Shown here piece by piece: positions 1 to 5,616 of a stretch of 7,103 nt of DNA. The DNA is from SPCO01 sp964579825. GTDB lineage: Bacteria > Chloroflexota > Limnocylindria > Limnocylindrales > CSP1-4. The stretch lies in assembly GCA_964579825.1 (NCBI GenBank), contig CAZOHT010000071.1:1-7103 (forward strand). Reading direction: 5' to 3'. The notes below the pieces were generated by a model. The model made no database searches. It was not told the origin of the DNA and worked only from the letters and a program-made list of their open reading frames with translations. Each line of letters opens with the position of its first letter. The stretch's first letter is position 1. The translations under genes were made by a program, and so were the position numbers.

Positions 1-810
1 GCCAAGCTCTTCGAGGATCTCGGCTACACCGTGGTCGACAACCTGCCCGGCGAGCTCCTGCCCGACCTCGCGGAACTCGTCTCGTCCGACCGAGGCCGAT
101 TCGCCCACGTCGCGATCGTGATGGACGTCCGCGCAGGCGACACGATGCTCGCCCTCGCCGCGATGCGTGGCGCCCTGGAGGGCCGCGGCATCCGGCCCCG
201 GGTCGTCTTCCTCGAGGCGCGCGACGAGGTCCTGATCCGGCGCTTCAGCGAGACCCGCCACTCGCACCCGCTCGGCGGCAAACGCGGCATCGCGAGTTCG
301 ATCGCCGAGGAGCGCAGCCTGCTCGAGCCGATCCGTCTCGAGGCGGACATCGTCATCGATACCTCGGACCTGTCCCTGCGGGAGCTGCGCGAGCGCCTGT
401 TCACCCAGTTGGGCACGCCCTCCGACCCGGACCAGCTGGCCATCCAGCTCATCAGCTTCGGCTTCAAGTACGGCCTGCCGCTCGAGGCGGACCTCGTGTT
501 CGACGTGCGCTTCATGCAGAACCCGTACTACGTCGCCGAGCTGCGCCAGTCGTCCGGCCTGACGGACGCGGTCCGCTCGTACGTGCTCGGCCAGCCCGTG
601 GCCGGGAAGTTCCTCGACTTCGTGCAGGCCTTCCTGGACTTCACGCTGCCGGCCTATGTCGACGAGGGCAAGAGTCGCCTGACGATCGCGATCGGCTGTA
701 CCGGCGGCTATCACCGCTCCATCGTCATCGCCGAGGAACTGGCGGCCTGGCTGCGCGAGCGCGATGAGGGTCCGGTCGCCGTCTTCCATCGCGAGCTGGA
801 TCGGTCATGA
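1..810 (+). CDS. rapZ: RapZ/YvcJ family nucleotide-binding protein (5' partial)
   Basis: P-loop nucleotide-binding protein of the RapZ/YvcJ family. In E. coli RapZ is an RNA-binding adaptor that controls glmS through the small RNA GlmZ, and so controls amino-sugar supply. In Gram-positives the homologue YvcJ binds and hydrolyses ATP/GTP. The reading frame is open from base 1, so the start and the Walker A P-loop (about 20 residues) lie outside the window; 269 residues are visible against a usual 285-295. Family signatures seen, in visible-residue numbering: YTVVDNLP (9-16), FLEARDEVLIRRFSETRHSHPL region (70-91), FGFKYGLP and DVRFMQNPYYVAELR (about 153-182), and the C-terminal-domain block GCTGGYHRS (232-240) followed by FHRE near the end. 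The Y in GCTGGYHRS is unusual; Q, K or R is commoner there. The stop overlaps the yvcK start as ATGA, so the two are probably translationally coupled. Whether this protein binds RNA in this lineage is unknown. Confidence 0.95.
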   Translation, partial: AKLFEDLGYTVVDNLPGELLPDLAELVSSDRGRFAHVAIVMDVRAGDTMLALAAMRGALEGRGIRPRVVFLEARDEVLIRRFSETRHSHPLGGKRGIASSIAEERSLLEPIRLEADIVIDTSDLSLRELRERLFTQLGTPSDPDQLAIQLISFGFKYGLPLEADLVFDVRFMQNPYYVAELRQSSGLTDAVRSYVLGQPVAGKFLDFVQAFLDFTLPAYVDEGKSRLTIAIGCTGGYHRSIVIAEELAAWLRERDEGPVAVFHRELDRS

Positions 811-2129
811 ACCTGCGCCGCTGGCTGACGCCCGGCATCGGCGTCAAGCGCTGGCTCCTGGTGGTGTTCGTCGGCCTGCTGCTGGTCGCGCTCGCCTTCG
901 CCCACCTGCTCCGGCAGGCGACACGCGATCTCGCCCCGGGCGGCGTGGCCGGGACCGTGCTGGACGCGCTCACGCTGCAGTTCCTGCCGTATCCGACGCG
1001 AGGCCTGATCGTCGCCGTGATCGGACTCCTGATCGTCGCCATCGGGGCGATCCGGCTCGGTCGGGCGCTGACCGATCCGTTCCGCACCGACGACGACCAG
1101 CAGCCGCTGGTCGAACTCATCTACCAGAAGCGTTTCCTCTCGCGCGGACCCCGGATCGTGGCCATCGGTGGCGGGACCGGCCTGTCGGCGCTCCTGCGGG
1201 GCCTCAAGGACCACACGAGCAACCTGACGGCCGTCGTGACCGTGGCGGACGACGGCGGTTCGTCCGGCGTGCTGCGGACCAGCCTCGGCATCCCGCCGGT
1301 CGGCGACATCCGCAACTGCATCGCGGCCCTGGCCGACGCCGAGCCGCTCATGAACGACCTGCTCCAGTACCGCTTCCCTGACGAGACCGAGGGCGAGGCC
1401 CACGGATTGGCCGGTCACGCCGTGGGCAACCTCCTCCTGGCCGCGATGACGGCCGTGGAGGGCGGCGACTTCGAAGAGGGCGTCCGGCGGATCAATCGCA
1501 TCCTGGCCGTCCGGGGACAGGTCGTGCCGGTCACCGGCCAGCCACTGACGCTCCACGCCGAGCTCGAGGATGGGCGGGTCGTCGACGGCCAGTCGTCCAT
1601 CATGACGACGACCGGCATCCGACGCGTCTGGCTGACACCGCGGGACGTCCGCGCGTCGGACGACGCCCTGGCGGCGATCGGGGAGGCGGATCTCATCGTC
1701 GTCGGGCCGGGCAGCCTGTACACGAGCCTGCTGCCGAGCCTCCTGCTCCCCGACATCCGGGACGCGCTCCTGGCCGCGCCGGCGCCGATCATCTACGTCT
1801 GCAATGTCGCGACCCAGGCTGGCGAGACGGCCGGCTTCGATCTCGCCGCCCACGTCGAGGCGCTCGTCGCCCACACGGCACCGCGGATCTTCGACGTCGT
1901 CCTGGCCAACAACCAGTTCGCGGCGAAGACGCCATCGGGCTGGCGGGCCGAGCATGTGAGCCTGCGCTGGCCGCCTGCCGTCCAGCCGGTCCCGCGCCTC
2001 GTCCTCGACGACGTGGTGGACCCGGCGAACGCGCATCACCACGACCCGGCCCGCCTGGCGGACGCGGTCCTGCGGACCTTCGAGCGCGAAGGCGGCGCTC
2101 GTCGACGAGCGGTCAGCCGCAGCGCGTGA
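807..2129 (+). CDS. yvcK: YvcK/CofD-like gluconeogenesis factor with N-terminal membrane domain
   Basis: YvcK family protein with the CofD-like fold. In Bacillus and Mycobacterium it is needed for growth on gluconeogenic carbon sources and for normal cell shape and peptidoglycan synthesis, and it binds UDP-sugars. The 440-residue protein is longer than B. subtilis YvcK (about 317). The extra part is an N-terminal region with two hydrophobic helices at about residues 16-36 and 66-85, then a linker, with the catalytic-like fold starting at about 116. Conserved motifs are GGGTGLS (121-127), VADDGGSSG (146-154), GDIRNCI (167-173), GHAVGNLLLAA (203-213), GPGSLYTSLLP (300-310) and YVCNVATQAGET (330-341). 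The N-terminal arrangement puts the soluble domain at the membrane, as in the longer YvcK proteins of cyanobacteria. The ATG start overlaps the rapZ stop (ATGA), has no clear Shine-Dalgarno, and keeps both helices in frame. The stop is one base before whiA. Family assignment is very secure; the exact biochemical role is not. Confidence 0.95.
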   Translation: MNLRRWLTPGIGVKRWLLVVFVGLLLVALAFAHLLRQATRDLAPGGVAGTVLDALTLQFLPYPTRGLIVAVIGLLIVAIGAIRLGRALTDPFRTDDDQQPLVELIYQKRFLSRGPRIVAIGGGTGLSALLRGLKDHTSNLTAVVTVADDGGSSGVLRTSLGIPPVGDIRNCIAALADAEPLMNDLLQYRFPDETEGEAHGLAGHAVGNLLLAAMTAVEGGDFEEGVRRINRILAVRGQVVPVTGQPLTLHAELEDGRVVDGQSSIMTTTGIRRVWLTPRDVRASDDALAAIGEADLIVVGPGSLYTSLLPSLLLPDIRDALLAAPAPIIYVCNVATQAGETAGFDLAAHVEALVAHTAPRIFDVVLANNQFAAKTPSGWRAEHVSLRWPPAVQPVPRLVLDDVVDPANAHHHDPARLADAVLRTFEREGGARRRAVSRSA

Positions 2130-2130
2130 C

Positions 2131-2961
2131 ATGAGCCGGGCCGAACGCGATCTCGTCGAGGCGCTCCGGGCCGAGCTGGCCGCCATCGATCCCGCCCGGC
2201 CCTGTGACCGCGCCGCCGAGACGGCCGGACTCGGCGTCGACGCCGTGGCCCGCGACGGGCCGGCCGCGCGCCTGGCGGTCCGCCTGCGCCGAACGACGAC
2301 CGACGACCCGGCGATCGGCGGGTTCAGGTGGGACGGCGCCGCTGAGCATTGCCGCTCGGCGTGGTTACGGGGCCGCTTCCTGGCGCGCGGCTCCCTCAGC
2401 CTGGCGAGCGGTCGGACGCACCTCGAGTTCGTCGTGTCGCCCGACGAGGCCCCGGTCCTGGCCGCCCGCCTTGCCGAGCTCGATCTCCCCGCATCCTGGC
2501 GGATCCGGCGCGGTCGGGGGGTCGTGACCTGGAAGAGCGCCGAGTCCGTTGGGACGTTCCTGCGCCGGATCGGTGCGGGTGGGGCGCTGCTCGAGCTCGA
2601 GGCCCGTCAGGTGTCGCGGGCACTCCGCGGCGAACTGAACCGGGTCCTGAACGCAGAGTCGGCCAATCTCCAGCGAGCGGTGAGTGCCGCGGGTCGTCAG
2701 CTGGATGCGATCGCGACGCTCGAGAGCGACGGTCGTCTCGCCGAGCAGTCGCTGACCGTTCGGACCGTGGCAGCCGCCCGGCGCGCGACGCCCGAGGCCA
2801 CGCTGTCCGAGTTGGCGGAGCGAACCGGGCTGCATCGGTCCGCCGTCCAGCGCTCCCTGGAGCGGATCGAGACGCTCGCCCTCCACGATGACGACGGTGT
2901 GGGCCGTGCGACGGGCTCGCCGACGCGTCGGCGGATCGGTCGTCGGCCGGCTCTGGCATGA
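2131..2961 (+). CDS. whiA: WhiA-family DNA-binding protein, short form
   Basis: WhiA is a regulator conserved in Gram-positives and relatives. In Streptomyces it acts with WhiB in sporulation and division; in Bacillus it affects division and chromosome segregation. Domains seen are: an N-terminal segment matching the family start (EALRAELAAIDPARPCDRAAE, 10-30); a degenerate LAGLIDADG-homing-endonuclease-like motif, CRSAWLRGRFLARGSLS (74-90) followed by THLEFVV; a second half-domain, FLRRIGAGGALLELEARQV (143-161); the hallmark NRVLNAESANLQR (170-182); and a C-terminal helix-turn-helix (about 205-248, ATLSELAERTGLHRSAVQR). A basic, poorly conserved tail follows (259-273). At 276 residues it is shorter than the usual 310-330, and most of the loss lies between residues 30 and 74. 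The ATG at 2131 is preferred because the N-terminal family signature begins right after it; no Shine-Dalgarno is evident and yvcK ends one base upstream. The stop overlaps the tpiA ATG. Its place after rapZ-yvcK is the classic family context. Confidence 0.93.
   Translation: MSRAERDLVEALRAELAAIDPARPCDRAAETAGLGVDAVARDGPAARLAVRLRRTTTDDPAIGGFRWDGAAEHCRSAWLRGRFLARGSLSLASGRTHLEFVVSPDEAPVLAARLAELDLPASWRIRRGRGVVTWKSAESVGTFLRRIGAGGALLELEARQVSRALRGELNRVLNAESANLQRAVSAAGRQLDAIATLESDGRLAEQSLTVRTVAAARRATPEATLSELAERTGLHRSAVQRSLERIETLALHDDDGVGRATGSPTRRRIGRRPALA
2918..2933. repeat. 16-bp perfect palindrome in the 3' end of whiA
   Basis: CGCCGACGCGTCGGCG is a perfect 16-bp palindrome with no spacer. It lies within codons 263-268 of whiA, in the basic tail after the helix-turn-helix, where coding constraint looks weak. 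It is centred about 32 bp before the upper edge of a possible -10 box that precedes tpiA. The symmetry is certain; a regulatory role is not. By a rough estimate for about 70% GC, roughly 0.3 such palindromes are expected by chance in 7 kb, so position rather than rarity is the argument. Confidence 0.4.
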
Positions 2962-2962
2962 T
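2954..2962 (+). promoter_or_regulatory. Possible extended -10 element before tpiA
   Basis: TGG-CATGAT fits the extended -10 pattern TGN followed by a hexamer matching TATAAT at 4 of 6 positions, in otherwise very GC-rich DNA. No good -35 is visible at 16-18 bp. A start of transcription about 7 bases downstream would fall at about 2969-2970, on the second in-frame ATG of tpiA, which would give a leaderless message. The element overlaps the whiA stop and tpiA ATGA junction, so the match may be incidental. Confidence 0.2.
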
Positions 2963-3761
2963 TCGGGCGATGCGTGACGTGATCGTGGCCGCCAACTGGA
3001 AGATGCACACCACCCCGGCCGATGCCGGCGAGCTGGCCCGGACGATCGCCTCGCGGACGCGCGAACCTGGCGTCACCCGCGTCATCTGCCCGCCGTTCGT
3101 GTCGCTGGCTGCCGTCCGCGATGCGCTCGTGGACACCGACCCAGACGTCGGGATCGGCGCCCAGAACCTCCATCACGAGACCGCCGGGGCCTACACCGGC
3201 GAGGTCTCCGCGCCGATGCTCGCCGGGCTGGCCTCGTGGGTCATCGTCGGGCACTCGGAGCGACGGCGCGACTTCGGTGAGACGGACGAGCGGATCGGCC
3301 AGAAGCTGGGCCGGGCGACCGATGCTGGCCTGCGCGCGATCCTGTGCGTCGGCGAGCGAGCCGAGGAGCGAGATACCGGTCGGGCCGATGCCGTGGTCGA
3401 GACCCAGGTACGCGGCGCGCTCGTGAGCCACGAGCCCGCGTCACTGGCGGCAGCGGGTCTGGTCATCGCCTACGAGCCGGTCTGGGCGATCGGCACGGGG
3501 CGCACGGCGCTCGGCTCGGACGCGGCCGCCATGGCCGACACGATCCGCGCGACGCTGGTGGCGCTGGGCTGGGGCGACGCCGCCGGGGGCGTGCCCGTCC
3601 TGTACGGCGGCAGCGTGACCGCCGCGAGCATCGCCGAGTTCCTCGCCGAGCCGTCCATCGACGGAGCCCTGGTCGGGGGCGCCTCGCTCAAGCCCGATGA
3701 GATGGCCGGGATCGTGGCGCGCGCCGGGCTGACCGCACGAGCCAGACTCGCCGCCTCGTGA
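2958..3761 (+). CDS. tpiA: Triosephosphate isomerase
   Basis: Triosephosphate isomerase, a cytoplasmic TIM barrel that interconverts dihydroxyacetone phosphate and glyceraldehyde 3-phosphate in glycolysis and gluconeogenesis. At 267 residues it is slightly longer than the usual 250. Active-site elements are all present: AANWKM (11-16, with the substrate-binding Asn13 and Lys15), VGHSERR (97-103, electrophile His99), AYEPVWAIGTG (171-181, general base Glu173 and the start of the flexible loop 6), YGGSV (216-220) and GALVGGASL (236-244) for phosphate binding. The ATG at 2958 overlaps the whiA stop (ATGA). A second in-frame ATG at 2970 gives MRDVIVAANWKM, which matches the family's N-terminus more closely, so either start is possible; neither has a clear Shine-Dalgarno. 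The stop overlaps the gpmI start (GTGA), which points to coupled expression with the next glycolytic gene. gap and pgk, often beside tpiA, are not in this window. Confidence 0.97.
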   Translation: MIRAMRDVIVAANWKMHTTPADAGELARTIASRTREPGVTRVICPPFVSLAAVRDALVDTDPDVGIGAQNLHHETAGAYTGEVSAPMLAGLASWVIVGHSERRRDFGETDERIGQKLGRATDAGLRAILCVGERAEERDTGRADAVVETQVRGALVSHEPASLAAAGLVIAYEPVWAIGTGRTALGSDAAAMADTIRATLVALGWGDAAGGVPVLYGGSVTAASIAEFLAEPSIDGALVGGASLKPDEMAGIVARAGLTARARLAAS

Positions 3762-5311
3762 CGCGGCCGCGCCCGATCGTCCTGGTCGTCCTCGACGGGT
3801 TCGGGATCGGCGGTGACCCCGCGACGGATGCGATCGCCGCTGCCCGGATGCCCGTGTGGCGCGGTCTCGTGGCTCGCTGGCCTCACGCGGTCCTGCGCGC
3901 GTCGGAGGACGCGGTGGGGTTGCCCGCCGGTCAGATGGGCAACTCGGAGGTGGGCCACTTGAACCTGGGCGCCGGCCGACCCGTGCTCCAGGACCTGCCG
4001 CGGATCGATGCGGCCATCGCCGATGGGAGCTTCGAGACGCGTCCCGCGCTGCTGGCCGCCTGCGCTCGAGCCCGGGAGACCGGCACGCTCCAGATCGTCA
4101 GCCTCGTCGGGCCCGGTGGTGTCCACGCGAACGACCGGCACCTGGTGGCCCTCGTCGCGCTGGCCGCGCAGGAACGGGTCGAGCACGTCCGCGTCCACGC
4201 CCTGCTGGACGGGCGCGATACGCCGCCGCGGTCCGCCCTCGGGTTCGTCGCGGACCTGGAGGCCCGGCTGGCGGCTCCGCACCCGGACGCGACGATCGCC
4301 ACGGTCGGCGGCCGCTACTACGCGATGGATCGCGACCACCGCTGGGAACGCGTCGAGCGCGGCTATGACGCCATCGTGCACGGGGTGGGGGATCGAGCCG
4401 CGACCGCCACCGCGGCCATCGAGGCCGCCTATGCCCGTGGCGAGGACGACGAGTTCGTCGTGCCGACGGTCGTCGGCGGATATCCCGGCGTCGGGCCGCG
4501 GCATCCGGTCGTCCACGCCAACTTCCGGGCCGACCGGGCTCGACAGCTCACGCACGCCCTCGCCGACCCGACGTTCGATGGGTTCGACCGGCGGTCACCG
4601 GACGGACGCCCGGCCCCGGACGACCTCCTGGTCGTCACGATGACCTCGTACGAGTCGGACCTGCCCGTGGACGTGGCCTTCCCGCCGGAGGAGGCTCGCT
4701 CGCTCGCCCAGGCGTTCTCGGAGGCCGGCTGGCGGCAGTCGCACATCGCGGAGACCGAGAAGTACGCCCACGTCACGTACTTCTTCAACGGCGGTGTGGA
4801 GCCGCCCTATCCCGGGGAGGATCGGGTCCTCGTCCCGAGCCCCAAGGTCGCCACCTACGATCTCGCCCCCGCGATGAGCGCCGAGGGCGTCACCGACGCG
4901 CTGGTCGCCGCGATCACGTCGGGCGCGTACGACTTCATCGTCGCCAACTACGCGAATGCCGACATGGTCGGCCACACGGGGTCCTGGGAGGCCACCACCC
5001 AGGCCCTCGCCACGCTGGACGCCTGCCTGGCGCGGGTCAGCGAGGCCATCCTGGCGGTGGACCCTGACGGTCCCGGTGCGCTGGTGGCCATCACCGCCGA
5101 TCACGGCAACGCCGACTGCCTGCGCGATGCCGACGGCCATCCGGTCACGGCCCACTCGCTCAACCCCGTCCCGCTCGTCCTGGTCGGTCGCGCCACGGAC
5201 GGTCGGACGCTCGCGGATGGGGTGCTGGCGGACGTCGCGCCAACGCTCCTCGAGGTCGCCGGACTCGCGCCGTGGGCCGGGATGACCGGCCGGTCGCTCC
5301 TCCTGTGGTAG
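3758..5311 (+). CDS. gpmI: 2,3-bisphosphoglycerate-independent phosphoglycerate mutase
   Basis: Metal-dependent (usually Mn) phosphoglycerate mutase of the alkaline-phosphatase superfamily, which interconverts 3- and 2-phosphoglycerate. The 517-residue length is normal. The two metal sites are complete by comparison with the Geobacillus enzyme: Asp13 (VLDGFG), the nucleophile Ser63 (QMGNSEVGH), Asp448 and His449 (TADHGNAD) at one site; Asp402, His406 (ADMVGHTG) and His466 at the other. Substrate-binding elements are GGVH (120-123), DGRDTPPRSA (151-160), GGRYYAMDRD (184-193), FRADRARQL (256-264) and ETEKYAHVTYFFNGG (332-346, Lys335). After GGVH the common SH pair is replaced by AN, and NPDMVGHTG reads NADMVGHTG; both changes leave the catalytic residues intact. 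It starts with GTG overlapping the tpiA stop (GTGA) with no Shine-Dalgarno, as expected for translational coupling. The last gene of the dense block, it is followed by a 34-base gap. Confidence 0.97.
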   Translation: MTRPRPIVLVVLDGFGIGGDPATDAIAAARMPVWRGLVARWPHAVLRASEDAVGLPAGQMGNSEVGHLNLGAGRPVLQDLPRIDAAIADGSFETRPALLAACARARETGTLQIVSLVGPGGVHANDRHLVALVALAAQERVEHVRVHALLDGRDTPPRSALGFVADLEARLAAPHPDATIATVGGRYYAMDRDHRWERVERGYDAIVHGVGDRAATATAAIEAAYARGEDDEFVVPTVVGGYPGVGPRHPVVHANFRADRARQLTHALADPTFDGFDRRSPDGRPAPDDLLVVTMTSYESDLPVDVAFPPEEARSLAQAFSEAGWRQSHIAETEKYAHVTYFFNGGVEPPYPGEDRVLVPSPKVATYDLAPAMSAEGVTDALVAAITSGAYDFIVANYANADMVGHTGSWEATTQALATLDACLARVSEAILAVDPDGPGALVAITADHGNADCLRDADGHPVTAHSLNPVPLVLVGRATDGRTLADGVLADVAPTLLEVAGLAPWAGMTGRSLLLW

Positions 5312-5314
5312 CAT
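5306..5314 (+). promoter_or_regulatory. Possible extended -10 promoter element for secG
   Basis: TGG-TAGCAT at the very end of gpmI matches TGN plus a TANNNT hexamer (4 of 6 to TATAAT). No convincing -35 hexamer lies 16-18 bp upstream; the closest, ATGACC at 5282, is too far at 21 bp. Transcription would start near 5321, about 10 bases before the secG ribosome site, which is a sensible short leader. This is a motif match only, but it coincides with the first real intergenic gap and the first strong ribosome site in the window. Confidence 0.3.
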
Positions 5315-5330
5315 CCCGCCCGAACACATC

Positions 5331-5335
5331 GGAGG
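5331..5335 (+). promoter_or_regulatory. Shine-Dalgarno site of secG
   Basis: GGAGG lies 10 bases before the GTG at 5346. It is the only near-perfect Shine-Dalgarno in the window and decides the secG start in favour of GTG 5346. The upstream genes lack such sites and rely on overlapping stop-start junctions. Confidence 0.75.
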
Positions 5336-5345
5336 TCTGAGACTC

Positions 5346-5564
5346 GTGGATCCGATCCTGGCGTTCGGCCAGATCATCGTCAGCATCGCGCTCATCGTCG
5401 CCATCCTGCTCCAGGCACGGGGGACCGGCCTGTCCAGCACCTTCGGTGGAGACTCCGCGGTCTACCGCAGCCGCCGAGGCGTCGAACGACGGCTCTGGCA
5501 GTTCACGATCGTCCTGTTGACGCTGTTCATCGTCTTCTCGCTGGCCTCGTACATCTTCGCCTGA
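5346..5564 (+). CDS. secG: Protein-export membrane protein SecG
   Basis: Small accessory subunit of the SecYEG translocon in the cytoplasmic membrane, which assists SecA-driven protein export. The 72-residue length is typical of short SecG proteins. It has two hydrophobic helices, at about residues 3-22 and 51-70, joined by the hallmark loop LLQARGTGLSSTFGG (21-35) and a basic stretch YRSRRGVERR (40-49) before the second helix. The GTG start is set by GGAGG 10 bases upstream and places only three residues before the first helix. secG following tpiA is a widespread gene order, also seen in Actinobacteria and Firmicutes. It may have its own promoter at the end of gpmI. The next gene, for an exported protein, begins 52 bases after its stop. 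Confidence 0.93.
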   Translation: MDPILAFGQIIVSIALIVAILLQARGTGLSSTFGGDSAVYRSRRGVERRLWQFTIVLLTLFIVFSLASYIFA

Positions 5565-5571
5565 CGCCACT

Positions 5572-5592
5572 CCCACCGCGGCGCCCACCGCG
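5572..5592. repeat. Short tandem direct repeat in the secG downstream gap
   Basis: CCCACCGCG occurs twice with a 12-base period (5572-5580 and 5584-5592), separated by GCG. It sits in the 52-base gap between secG and the solute-binding protein gene, just upstream of that gene's ribosome site. The repeat is plainly visible but may be no more than GC-rich low complexity. No terminator hairpin with a T-run is seen in this gap, so readthrough from secG is likely. Confidence 0.35.
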
Positions 5593-5608
5593 AGGAACCC
5601 TCCTTCCC

Positions 5609-5612
5609 GGAG
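5609..5612 (+). promoter_or_regulatory. Ribosome binding site of the solute-binding protein gene
   Basis: GGAG lies four bases before the ATG at 5617, a slightly tight spacing. It supports that ATG, as does the hydrophobic signal segment that begins seven residues after it. A second purine run, GAGGA at 5592-5596, is too far (20 bases) to serve this start. Confidence 0.55.
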
Positions 5613-5616
5613 TCCC

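Noticed and set aside
711..2186. A 491-codon open frame on the minus strand opposite yvcK
   Set aside because: Its product is a low-complexity Arg/Asp/Gly-rich sequence typical of antisense frames in GC-rich genes, and the + strand frame encodes a complete YvcK with all family motifs.
2131..2961. Homing endonuclease or mobile intron suggested by the LAGLIDADG-like motif
   Set aside because: The motif belongs to the WhiA family fold, which has lost catalytic residues, and the gene sits in its normal rapZ-yvcK-whiA setting with no sign of insertion.
3470..4555. A 361-codon open frame on the minus strand opposite tpiA and gpmI
   Set aside because: It crosses the junction of two well-supported genes and shows no recognisable domain; it is a by-product of high GC at third codon positions.
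5284..5295. GACCGGCCGGTC palindrome just before the secG promoter candidate
   Set aside because: It has no loop and no following T-run, so it is not a terminator, and it encodes the conserved TGRS near the end of phosphoglycerate mutases; codon constraint explains it.
5594..5608. Possible hairpin GGAA...TTCC between secG and the next gene
   Set aside because: The stem is only four base pairs and no T-run follows, so it is too weak to be called a terminator.
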